A stretch of DNA of 64,000 bases, from NCBI GenBank assembly GCA_037074705.1, contig CM073593.1:61793501-61857500 (forward strand), given 5' to 3'. Below, piece by piece: positions 1 through 11,481 of the stretch; position 1 is the first letter of the stretch, and each line of letters opens with the position of its first letter. The translations under genes were made by a program, and so were the position numbers. This DNA is from Zhengitettix transpicula (Eukaryota > Arthropoda > Insecta > Orthoptera > Tetrigidae). The notes under the pieces were generated by a model. It ran no database searches. It had not been told where the DNA came from and saw only the letters and a list, made by a program, of their open reading frames with translations.

Positions 1-200
1 TCGACGGAGCTCAAATAACGACGCCCTCGAACGACGCTCAAGTGCTCTTGCCCGAATCTCACGCGCAATTTTCGCTAAGCCGCCTCGCCGTCCCTGTCAG
101 GTGTGAAGTCTCACTCACGAGAGCTCAGTCAATAACCGTTTGCCTTTGTCTTACTTCAAAGTGCAATCCTCGTCCGCAGAGCCTACGTGTGAAGCCAACT
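1..200. other. GC-richer island at window edge
   Basis: Higher GC than the following 1.9 kb; no coding frame or splice site is convincing. It may be the end of a feature outside the window. Sequence from 201 to 2077 is AT-rich with only the TA microsatellite. Confidence 0.35.
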
Positions 201-1095
201 TGGTTACATTACGGTTAATAAGCTCGGAAAATATCAATATCGAATTACAAGAAGACGGATCGAACTTCAAAGCCAATTTTGGTCAAGGATATCGTTAACA
301 AAATCAATTGCATGGAATACTGATATTTAATCTTACTAAATAATCCCCCAATACATTTTGATTTGCTATATTCGTATCACTATTAAACTAAAAAATATGT
401 ATGTATACAATTTGCTGCGATCTCAGAGGCAGTTTAGAAACAAACAATAAATACAACATTTTTTGAAAAAATAATTCTTAGAAATTTGCCCTGAACATTT
501 TTTCTTACTTTATAAACACTTCACTTCACTAAAAGAATATATACGCAGAAAAGTTAATTTTAGAGGGAAAATTAAAAAAATTTAGATGACTTCCATAAAA
601 AAAAAATTCTCTCAATGCTGTTTTTATAATTATTTAACCTGAAAATTATCTGACACTCTTTAAACATGTAATATTAATGTTAACGGCCAAATAAATCTGA
701 ATTAGAGATTAATTGTCAAATAACAAATTTATTAAACAAGGTTTAGTCCTTTCAATAGAATCTCGACTGGTATTAATTAATTATGACACCTTTAAAATAT
801 AAAATGGAAGTTTAATTATGCGCAGTTCCTGATTCAACATTCATGAATAAAACCCAATAAATAAAATTTAAATTCATAAATACATACATCTATGGGTTTT
901 ATTGCCAACTAATGCACTGCAAACATGAAGTAAACAAATAAATCACAAGAAGCTAAAAAACTGTTAAATTCAAACATAATGTTTTACTAAACCATTTTAT
1001 CGTGGCTTATTTGCTTGACATTTATTAAATTTTGTTCAATTCCAAGAAATAAATTAATAATTTATAAACAAAAGTTTTTAATAAAACCCTAAATA

Positions 1096-1098
<3 letters not shown>

Positions 1099-1179
<81 letters not shown>
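1099..1179. repeat. (TA)n microsatellite
   Basis: About 80 bp of nearly pure TA with one TTA interruption. Confidence 0.95.
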
Positions 1180-1180
<1 letters not shown>

Positions 1181-2077
1181 CGTATGAATTTGCATCTCGC
1201 TAAACGTAGCTGCTAGTCAAATATTACAATATTAGTCAATTTTTTAATCTTTTTTTATAAGTTGAATGCAGAAATTACAAAACAAGATATATAAATCTAA
1301 TTAGAAGAAGAAGAGATGAAATTTAGATTCTTTATTAAGTGCACATTAAGTTGGCATGAAAAAAATACAATTACATGACTATTTAGAAGTGTATACGAAA
1401 ATACGATTCTGGTTTTACTGATAATGGTTGTGATGACATTGTCATTTATTAATAATATACTCATTAAATATTCCCCACATCCTTTCATATTCAACCTTTT
1501 TAAGCAAATTTTAAAAAATATTTAAATCTCTTTTGTAAACAAATAAATAAATTCACCTACGTATTTGTTGTTTAACAATTAGTGATAGTAATCGAAGTTA
1601 CCTTTTATACACCAGTATTATTTTGATTTAAATATGATATCGTTAAAACGTGTATATATATATTTATATATATTGTCGAAAATGTACCATCGTAGCGCAT
1701 CGCCGGTACTGGTCACGATTTATTTTAAATTAACATCTAATAAAACTTATTCGTGTTAAAAACTATTTAAAAATCAGTGTTTAAAAATAATGTAGAAAAA
1801 TGTGTGAGAGTCAGGTAAAGAAAAAAGTGAAAATCATGGAGTACTAAAAAGTGATTCAAACGTTTGATAAAAATAATATTTATGATACATTTCAGTGTTA
1901 GTTCAGAGCCGCAAGGTCCACACAAAATGTGTATAAAATTGAAGCGGCAAGCAAAATACCACTAAAATTTAGCAAATGGCGTTTCTAGAAAGGAGGCAAG
2001 TCGCAATGAGCGTTCGTGTCGTTTGCTGTGGAGATGCAATTCGTCATCAAAATTACAGCGGTTTTATTGTCCCGTTT

Positions 2078-2300
2078 TTACAGGATTTTAATTAAGGAGC
2101 GGGAGTTGGTTAAGTGCTTCTCATGAATTACTTGACCCTCCCTTCCGTAATCCTGACACACGGTTGTTGTAGTCCTTGAAACATTGGTTTCTTGTTCCTG
2201 GGGAGGGAAGTAGCCCCGTGTTAAACAGTCGTCACCGCAATGGCGGCTATTACGGGCGACTTCCAACAGCTGCGTCGCACTTGCCTTCAAACAGGGTCAC
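2078..2300. other. GC-richer island, unknown
   Basis: A 70-codon minus-strand frame covers it but matches nothing I recognise. Sequence from 2301 to 4780 is AT-rich and shows no feature. Confidence 0.3.
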
Positions 2301-4879
2301 TTTGAGTAATAACTAATGGAAATTGAAGTTGTAAACATGTTCTAATAATTTATAATTCAATAAATTTCTTGCTCGTACTAGAAACTTATTGATCAAGAAT
2401 GAATGTGCTGAAATTAATAGTTGACAAATATGGAACAATTCTCTATTAAACAAAAATATTAGCTAATACAACGATGTGACGCAAAAATATAATTAGTCCC
2501 TAGTTTTAATTCGTATTAATTAAGAAACATTTACAATTTTATGAAGTGTCGAACAAATTTTGGCGCATCAAATTTCCTATAAAATTAAACATTTGTTTAC
2601 CAACCTCATTGTCCGTAGTGTGGATAAGAATAATGTAAGCAAAGATGGAGAAAGAAAAAAAGAACGAAGTGTAAGAACGTGATTGAAATATTCTTATATT
2701 GGTGTTTATGGAAGATGATAATGTACTCTTCACTAGGTCTTCAAATTCGAAATTTTTACGTTCTTCTATTGTTTCTATTTTGAAGATATTCATCAATAAT
2801 ACGTGGACAATACATAAATCCAATACAATGCAGCCAGTAACAAAACAACGAGTCGCTAACTATAATATTTATGAAGCGATTTTAACTTTCAACTAAGTGA
2901 TTGTTTCTGAGGAAGAAGTTTGAGGTTGCTGTGAGGCAGACAAATCTTCGTGGGTTCAATTCTTTATATTCAATTTAGAATTGTTCTGTTTCTTAAAGAG
3001 AAATTGTATTTTCATCATCACGTCTATGCTTTAGAAAAATATTTTTTCAAAAATAGAACTGATAATTTGAAAGGAAATTACATTCATATTTCTTTTAAAA
3101 TTGTATCCAAACACTAAAAATTAATATTAATTTAAATACATAAATTCTTCTTTTTATTCAACGTTTATTTTGAAATATCTCTTTTCATAATAAATCGTTG
3201 CTTACGATTTCAACCAAAGTTTTTATTACTTTTAAAAATTACTGGTCTTTAACTACAACGGTCATGAAGCTTTCCTTAATGCTTTAGCGCAGTTTTATTA
3301 ATTTAAATATGTTGCTTATGTAAATCTTAAGAGGCATCAATGATAAACTTAAGAAGTAAGGAAAATAATTTCATGTACACAAACTACTGTTTGGAAATAT
3401 ATTTCGTAACTTAAACACTGGTAACCGCGTAAAATTAGAGTATTTGAAAAGATTCTATTTGCGTAGAGAGTTTTAAAACAGACTGTTTAATTTTTAAGTT
3501 CTCTGGCATTTTTAAATTTATAATAAATGTTGGCCTCACAATGTCAGAAAAATAAACGTTACCAATTTCTCAAAAACATAGTCTAATTAAAATAAATACG
3601 GCGACTATTTGTCGATTGTTTTTGGACCTCATCTGGTAAATAAATTACGAGGCTATGAATTAAAATATTATTTACATTTATTTTGGTAAATATGGAACAT
3701 TCAGTTAAATCTAAAATTGAAAAATATTATTTCAATTATTATATATACATACTTGACTACAAATGGTTAACAAACGATCCCTATCACTTATTGTAAAAAA
3801 TTATCTTCGGCGTTCAATTGTACGTATTCCAGTACGTTATTTTAAAGTTGTTTATCGATATAAACTGCCGTCAATGCCTCATTCTGCAATATACTAGCAA
3901 ATTTAAAGATTTTATTTAATTATCATTGGTATTAAAAATTGTAATTAATCCCAAAATATTTATTACTTATTCTTTTAATCCAATTAACAGAAGTTCAACG
4001 AGGGTACAACATGAAAAAGCAACTCAATAATGTTAGTCTTAGGTATATAAATACTTTTAATGTTATAAAAATATTCCAGAAATCTGTTATAAATGAACTT
4101 ATATTTTTCTGTGAAACGTCTCAAGCTTGGCTCGTGAATAATACACTTCATAAAACCAATAATAATTAAATAAAATATTTAATTTTGCTAATATGTTGCA
4201 CGACGAGGTATCGACGGCAACTGATATCGGTAAAAAAAAACTTTAAAGGAACGTCCTGGAACAGGTATAGTTGAACGACGAAGGTCATATTGACAAGCGT
4301 ATAATAAGTGACCAGAATTTTAAACGGTTTAAGAGAATATGACGTAATAATCAATTTCGAACATAGGAGGATAAGACGAAGTTACCTATAACGTATGCGC
4401 AATTTATAGTTATTATAATTATTACTGATTTACGTCAACTAGTTTTATTCAAAATAAAGGTGTTACAACTAAATTCAATAGTTAATATAGTAAGACAATA
4501 TAAATGATAATATTCATAAATAATAAAATCTGTCATATGAATAATGTAACTTTCAACACTTCACTTTCTATTCTTTGACGCCCACAATGTGTAATTATGT
4601 ATTATATTCTTCCGTATATTTAAAATGACATACTAGTCAAAAACTTTCAATTTAAACTGTCAAATATTTTTTTAATTATCTTTATACAATTACAACAGTC
4701 CAAATGCACTTGAATGGCATCTTATAACTTAATTCGGTGAGTACAGAGACGAACTATCGTCATTTTGTGTTCTATTCTCTATAAAGTTTCTTTGAAAGCT
4801 TGAACCGGAATGGCTTTCTCGGATGGAGGCTCGTATCTTGTGACAGAGGGTAAGGCAGCGGGTCAAAAATAAAACCTGG

Positions 4880-5320
4880 GCTAATTTACGAAATGGTGCC
4901 AATTAGCTCTTCCCCCGCACGTGAGTCTCGCACTCTTGGAGCCGGTAAACACGCACTTCAGACAAGGAAAGGGAATCAAAAAATTCGCAATAAGCCGGGC
5001 CCGCGCACCTTCCCCGAACCATGGAAGCTTCCGACCGATATGACATCAAGCTAATTCCACGAACGGTCGTAATCCTTCGCCTCCCTTCACCCCTGCAATC
5101 CCCTTTTCTGCACGATCCAATTAGAAGCATGTGTCCGATGTCCGTTAATTGGCCCGCCAGGAAGAATCGCGGCGCTCTCTTAATTAGAGAACGGGCACTA
5201 ATGATGGCAGAACTAATTGCCCAACTGCACCGCTCGCAAAAGACTGTACGCTTCCTCTTAGAGCCCATAATTACTGTGGCAACAAGGACACCGGCGCCCT
5301 AATTCATCGATTTAATTGGG
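4880..5320. promoter_or_regulatory. Candidate regulatory element, TAAT-rich
   Basis: A GC-rich island carrying about a dozen TAAT cores, often as CTAATT, CAATTAG or TTAATT (4881, 4901, 5051, 5117, 5144, 5181, 5197, 5212, 5267, 5299, 5311). These are homeodomain core sites. Overlapping open frames on both strands have no recognisable protein. It lies about 5 kb upstream of the P450. Confidence 0.4.
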
Positions 5321-7060
5321 CGTTTTCACAACATTATATAAAGATGCTGCTGCTCCTTTGAAAGCGACACCTACTATGGAAATGGAGCAGAGACCTTTCA
5401 ACTCTGACGAACATCGGTATCTCAGTTCAATAAATTTTACATCGTTAACATTTACCTCGCCATTTTGCTTCCTTAAAAGGGTAACCTTTACTTCGGAAAG
5501 CTCTTAAGATTTTATCCCCCATCCAAACATTAAAACATACTTAACGACTTTATCCCATTATTATTTCTTCTGCGACATCAATAAAATATGGAAACAGACT
5601 GTAACTTTCACTTGTATCATTTAATTAACCCTTTCGTTGCTGTCAGCCTTGGGTCAAATAAGAAACACCCCGAGGCAAAAAAAATTAATATTTACTTTTT
5701 TCCACAAAATATTATTCGATTAACATAATGACGCACGTTTGGATCATGTTTCTGTTTCAATAGTACGTGAAGTTATTTCTAAGACACTAACACACACATT
5801 TATGACATTAAAAATAGGAACTCCGAAAAAATTTTTAGTTATGGTCAAAGGCAGTTTTCGTTTCAGAAGAAAGAAATTGGGAACTTGAAATGCATACTAT
5901 TAAAAACAGTTTTTTAGTTACTCCAGCAGTTCTTAATCAATTATACAAAATAACCGTTTATAATTTGTAAACAAAATTAATAATAATTTCAAAATAAATT
6001 ACGGTCAATTACAAGAACAAATTTTGGGATTTAAAATAAAGGCATAATTGATACATTAAAATACGAACACAAATAATGTAAAAAATAAATGCTAAGTATC
6101 CAACAATTATAAGAGTTTAAATGACGATTTGTACAACTGTGTTTCACCATTGATGACAACAAAAACCTTCTCAGACGTCCATATTCTTGAAATTTTCAGT
6201 CCATGGTTTTAATCATTCCTGATTGCGATATTTAAGGAAAAACAGACGGATAAAAGAATAACATTCACTTTACATGATAATATAATTTATTTGTATTATA
6301 TTTAATTCTTATTTACAATATTGGAGAAAAATATTGTCTCTGGGAATTTTATATTTTTTAGAGCGAGGTGACGGACTTTTCCAATTCACTATTGGGTTCA
6401 AATCATACTAAATATTAAAGTATGAAATATTTCAGAATAATATCAATTTATATATATTACGCAACCGAGACTCCTAAGCAGTGAGCCTGAAATACATGCA
6501 CTTTTGGATGGTTTACTCTGATTGCTTAGTTCCAGCCATGCGGCACGGAACATTCAAATATTTAGGTTGCAGATACAGACTCTGTGAATTATGACTCTGT
6601 TTTCAAGCTGAACAATCTTCTCGCTTTTGTGGTGAAATGGGACAATGTTACCTTGTATACATTACTCGTAAGAATTATCCAGTTTGCTGACCATACATCT
6701 TGTATTTAATTTTTAGTTCAGGTTGTTTAAATAATAAATTTTGGACCGCTGAAGTATTACATGCTACGTATAGTGACTGAATTCATATTCAATTATTTAA
6801 TATTAAATATAATCTAACAATTATAATTTTTGAAATAAGTAAGCAATACTACCAATATGTCAGAAAAATTTATTAATTAATTAAATCAAAAATTCATTTC
6901 AAAACAACGTTTAGTTCACAATTTTGGGACTTTTTCATGTAAACGGGTAATATACAGTTTGGAATGTATATATATTTTTAATTTTTACGGCTACAATCGT
7001 CATAGGATGCAGTCCATGGCTCTAAAGTTATATTTCTTACATTTTAACCACAGACACACG

Positions 7061-7061
7061 T

Positions 7062-7111
<50 letters not shown>
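7061..7111. repeat. (CA)n(TA)n compound microsatellite
   Basis: CA units pass directly into TA units. The plus-strand open frame over it is an artefact. Confidence 0.95.
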
Positions 7112-7262
7112 CACATATTGAAAAGTGTATATTGCATGATGAATTCCAAAAATTGTCGACGAAACGTTATATTAAGATGAATTTTTGGTTTAACTAATTA
7201 ATCAATTTGTACCATATCTAATTATATTCCTTGATGTTTTTGTATAATTATTGTTATATTGT

Positions 7263-7530
7263 TATTGACCTTAGTGACAATACCAATGGCGAGCAGTTTT
7301 ATAATTAGTGAACGTGTACCCTTTGACGATATCCACCTTAGTTGCCGTATCAGTGACACGTGATTATCGATCATCGTGTCCTTATTAGTAGCACACAATG
7401 ATCGACATCTTTGTCACATGATTATCGACCTTGTTGGCTATACTCGTCTCACGTGTTTATCAAGCTTAGTAGTCGTACTCGCCGGACGTGATTTACGATC
7501 CTAATTGCCCTACTAGTCGTGTTCGTTTTG
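7263..7530. repeat. Degenerate minisatellite with CACGTG-type boxes
   Basis: Loosely repeated units of about 35-58 bp built on (C/G)ACGTG ATTATCGA ... CTTAGTxGxxGTAxTCG. Boxes at 7311 (AACGTG), 7357 (CACGTG), 7415 (CACATG), 7450 (CACGTG) and 7485 (GACGTG). No open frame of note. Confidence 0.55.
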
Positions 7531-8127
7531 AGTGTTATGAACATAGAATCACTTATTTTTTGTCCGCTAATATAATATTTTTTTAATAATGAAGTAAGTT
7601 CTTAGCGTTTCTTACATTGTCATGAGAGATTTTGATAATTCTTCTATTTCGCTACTTCCCGTCCAACCTTCATACTGCATTAGATATGTAGATGACTTTT
7701 TTTTGTATTGTTCAGTCCTCTTAAAATAAACGTATCGTCAATACGTTTAAAAAATTATCAGCATAATTTACAATTGAACTAGTATTGAACCATTCTCTTG
7801 ATTTCTTTGTTGTCACTGTATCCATTCACAATATTTACATTCTCACCAATTGGTACACTCAGGACGTGAACTCAAATTTCTTCCTTGCAGCCCTCTCAAG
7901 AAGAGATCTGTAGTATAAAATCTGAGTCCAAGTTACAACGTAAATATTGTTCGTAAAATTTAAATTTTATTAATAAACACATAAGCCTGACATTGAACAA
8001 AATCAAATACACTAATGCTGCTTGATCCAAATCAGCTTCATATTAAAATGGAAAAAATATTTGTTTGTCGAGTTTTTGAGTTTTGTCAACGAACTAGAGG
8101 TAGTTGTGTTTCTCTCGGCTCTTTTTA

Positions 8128-8172
8128 GCACCTGAAGAAAGGGACAAACGATGCCAGAAACGATGTGTGGTA
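8128..8172 (+). ncRNA. Hammerhead-ribozyme-like motif
   Basis: CTGAAGA (8132-8138), 18 nt, then GAAAC (8157-8161) and GATGTGTG. The core order is that of a hammerhead, but stem II pairs poorly and the cleavage-site base is G, so this copy is probably dead. It lies in a repeat arm (8100-8215) shared with the foldback at 29731-29947. Confidence 0.45.
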
Positions 8173-8427
8173 TTTTTATTATCACCTATTTTGTCTGTAT
8201 TTGGTTATCTTTCTTCATATTATTGGCAAATCTAATATCACTGCAATTAGCGACCAAACTGATACTATGAAACAACAATGGCTATGATCCCATATTGTTG
8301 AGCTAACCTATCTTTGTTTTTTTTTCAATTTTCCTTGCGTTTCACTTGGGTTTAGCTTTGATTTTGACTTCATCACCTGGCTTGTGCGGTGTGACGTTCT
8401 TCCGAATCTTGCGTTTTTTTTAATAAG

Positions 8428-8468
8428 TCGACGAAAGCAACAAGGACTGCAGAAACGTTGTGAGGTAT
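8428..8468 (+). ncRNA. Hammerhead-ribozyme-like motif, decayed
   Basis: TCGACGA in place of CTGACGA, a 17-nt spacer able to pair GCA with TGC, then GAAAC (8452-8456) and GTTGTGAG. It belongs to the same repeat arm family as the copy 300 bp upstream. Confidence 0.35.
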
Positions 8469-9169
8469 TTAATTTAGTACATATTTTTTACTCCTATTTG
8501 GCTATTCATTTATCTAATTAGTAACTAAAAAATCCTTAAATTTCTTTACAGAATCTTTCAAAATTCATGTTAAAATATTTTTAAATACGAAAAAGCCGAT
8601 GTAAAAATTCAACATAAAATAAATCCAAATAAGAAGAAACAAAGTTGATATAACTCTGTATTCTTCTCGATGAACTTCAACACATCAATTTCATTCACAC
8701 GTATGGACCCTTCTATCACCTAAGATATCTGTATATTAATTAGGTGATATAACAAACACGTCGTTTCTCATCACCAACCTTATTCCATCTCCAAGCTGCG
8801 TATATGTAACTGTTCTCATCTGACACACTTTTATGTAACGTATTTTTAAAATAATTATTCGGTTTGGAAATCTACAGATTTGTATCTTGTTTTTTTATGC
8901 TCAAGGACTGTATATTAATTTTTTTAATTAATCGAATACACTGACACACGAATTAGATTCGTCGGCGCAAGGAAGAGATTCAAGGTCAAATTGAATCCCA
9001 TTTGAAAGTAACAATAGATTATTATGGTTTATCCTAAGTACATTCAGAGGTTATTCCATTCAAGAGTGTTTTGTTTGACTGCCTTTTGTTCGCTTCTTAG
9101 ACTAAAATAATACACGCCAGATAAAAACTTCCTGTTTGTAAAAAATTATTTTTAATCTTTCCTCCGTAG

Positions 9170-9500
9170 TTTTTCCTTTCCTCTCGTCGTAACTTTTAAT
9201 TGGTTTCTTTTTTCCGTGTTTTCCATGCGTCTTGAGGTTGGTGAGAAAATTTCAGGTGATAGATATCCTCGAACGGGGAGGGTTTGCCGCAGTGTAACTT
9301 GGCTGGCCCTTTCTCTTGTCGACCGCAGAAGGGTCCCGCACCCGTGCGGTCTCGTATAGCTTCTTCTCCACTGCCAGAGAAAACCACGGTTGTTTTAAAC
9401 ACAGTCCGGATTCATTTCCAAATGGAGTCAGAATCTCCGCTGCATTTATTTGTAGATAAGTATTGACTGAAGAGGGAAACTTTGGGAGTAACGTCAACTG
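9170..9500. other. GC-richer island, unknown
   Basis: Open in three overlapping frames, none recognisable. Possibly conserved non-coding sequence about 0.8 kb before the P450 promoter. The stretches 8516-9169 and 9501-10243 are AT-rich and empty. Confidence 0.3.
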
Positions 9501-10243
9501 GAAAGTGGAAATTGTTTTAATGCTGACTATAAAATCTATTCAAGTTATTCTAGTGCTGAAAAAAACCAACCGTTGTTAAAAGCAACTTATATTTAAAATT
9601 TTCGCTAAGAAGTTGCTTTTAATTGTCCATTAACAAGCAAAAATCTTAAACAACTAACGAATACTTGATTATTAGCTTATAGAATGAGCTATATTATAGA
9701 AAAGTAATATTTGTTATATATTTATATATATATGTACATATATATGTTCTTTATATGTTAGAGTATAACATTAGCACACAATGTCTTGAAGAATTATCAC
9801 AAAGTATAATTTAGTTTCACATTACGTATTTAAGAAACATTTTCACAAGAAGAAAGGACAGCAATGAATGAATGTCGTTCCTAATACATAGTCAGTAACC
9901 CTTCATTTATTTTAAAGAACACAAAATTTTAAGAAACACAATGCATTTATAATATTTATATATATACATAAAGTAATCCTGAATTTCATGGTACGTTGAC
10001 AACGAAATGCGCAATCACACACTCGTTAATTGTAACATTAATACGTGGTAAAAAAAATTGTTAATTAAATGAGCTAAATTATAAGTTTTAAGCAATTATT
10101 TTCAGTGGTATACCATTACCTGTTTACATCAACAATTATAGAAAATAGTATTTATCGACTAGTAAGAGACACCGCACCATTCATTAGTAACACGCACGTC
10201 ATTATTTCTGTTTATGAACGAATGTTTTAGACGTCACAGGACG

Positions 10244-10250
10244 TATATAA
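10244..10250 (+). promoter_or_regulatory. TATA box of the P450 gene
   Basis: TATATAA lies 86 bp before the ATG. A start about 30 bp downstream would give a 5' leader of about 60 nt. A CRE-like half site (acgtcac, near 10231) sits just upstream. No other promoter motif is clear. Confidence 0.55.
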
Positions 10251-10335
10251 CGTGATTTCGTTCCAAGTTTGAAGCTTATAGTAGGACACAGCGTATAGTG
10301 AAGAAGCTTGTAAGCTAGTGAAAATTTCCTTTATA

Positions 10336-11481
10336 ATGGGTCTGTATGAAATTATAGAGTTTATCTTATCTGTATTTGCTCACATTTTCTCTCCCCTTCA
10401 TATCTTGACTTTCGTGTTTCTTTTTCTCATGTGGGAGAGCCGTAAGTTCTGGTACTCACGCAAACGTTTGAGAGAACTTTCCTCCCAGTTAAAGGGCCCT
10501 ACCTGTGTCCCTATCTTTGGAAACGCACTCCTGATCTTCAATAATAGGAAGCGATTGTTTTCCACAATAATCAGTCTCATCGATTCTTACGGGTCCACCT
10601 GTCGATTGTGGATTGGTCCCAAGTTGTACGTGATTATCACCGATCCGCAGGACATCGGCACGATTCTGAACAATCCTGAGATACTTTCGAGGGACAGTTA
10701 CATAAATAAAACAGCAAAGAGACTGATGGGGCTTGGTTTGATCACGACTAGCGGCGAATACTGGAAGTATCATCGGAAGATGATCACGCCATCGTTCCAC
10801 TACGACGTCTTGCAAGAGTTCGTGGCCGACTTTGTCCACCACGCAGACAAGTTGAACAACGCACTCGGTCAGGTAGCGGACGGCTCCACCTTCGACATTT
10901 TCCCGTACATTGCAACGAGCGTCTTCAACTCGGTATGTGACACTATCATGGGAACGTCCACTTGTAACCAGTTCAGCAATCAGGAATACACACAGCACCT
11001 GGAGAAGGCCGTCACGCTCAGCCACGAGATGTTTTCCAAGCCCTGGCTCATGATGAAGTGGGTTCACGAGTTCACCCAGTTGAACAAGGACATAGAGGCG
11101 TCACTTCGCGTGCTGCACGGCTTCACTGAAGGCCTGATCAAAGCCAGGATGGACCGCAGCAGGAAGACGTCCGTCTCGTCAATGGCAGAAGAGGACAAAC
11201 GTAGACAGGTCCTGCTGGATAAACTGATATCGGTGATGGAAGCGTCGAACGGGCGGAAGTTAACGCCCAAGGAGCTTCGCGACGAGATGAACACAATGCT
11301 CGTGGCCGGAAATGAAACCACGACAACCAGCGTGTGCTTCGTTCTGTTGCTGTTGGGCATGTATCCCCGTGTTCAGGAGAAACTTACCACTGAGCTTCTC
11401 AGCGTCTTCGGCGACGACCCCGACCGTCCGGCGACGGCTGCCGATCTTCGCCGAATGCACTATCTCGACGCCATCATCAAG
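10336..11481 (+). CDS. P450 exon 1 (anchor to K-helix start)
   Basis: Encodes residues 1-382, from the membrane anchor to DAIIK just before the ExxR motif. It ends in phase 0 at AAG|gtaaac. Downstream in-frame sequence runs into a stop at 11503-11505, which confirms that splicing is needed. Confidence 0.88.

Larger units (their letters stand above)
5321..8090. other. Intergenic, AT-rich
   Basis: No gene seen. It contains the compound microsatellite and the CACGTG minisatellite listed separately. Confidence 0.7.

Noticed and set aside
4903..5302. 121- and 93-codon frames on opposite strands
   Set aside because: Neither resembles a protein and both lack splice signals; the TAAT-rich island is a better explanation for the open sequence.
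6959..7180. 73-codon frame with Thr-His and Ile-Tyr runs
   Set aside because: It translates the CA/TA microsatellite.
10489..11067. Long minus-strand open frame opposite the P450
   Set aside because: It is a shadow of exon 1, made by the GC-rich third codon positions of the real gene.
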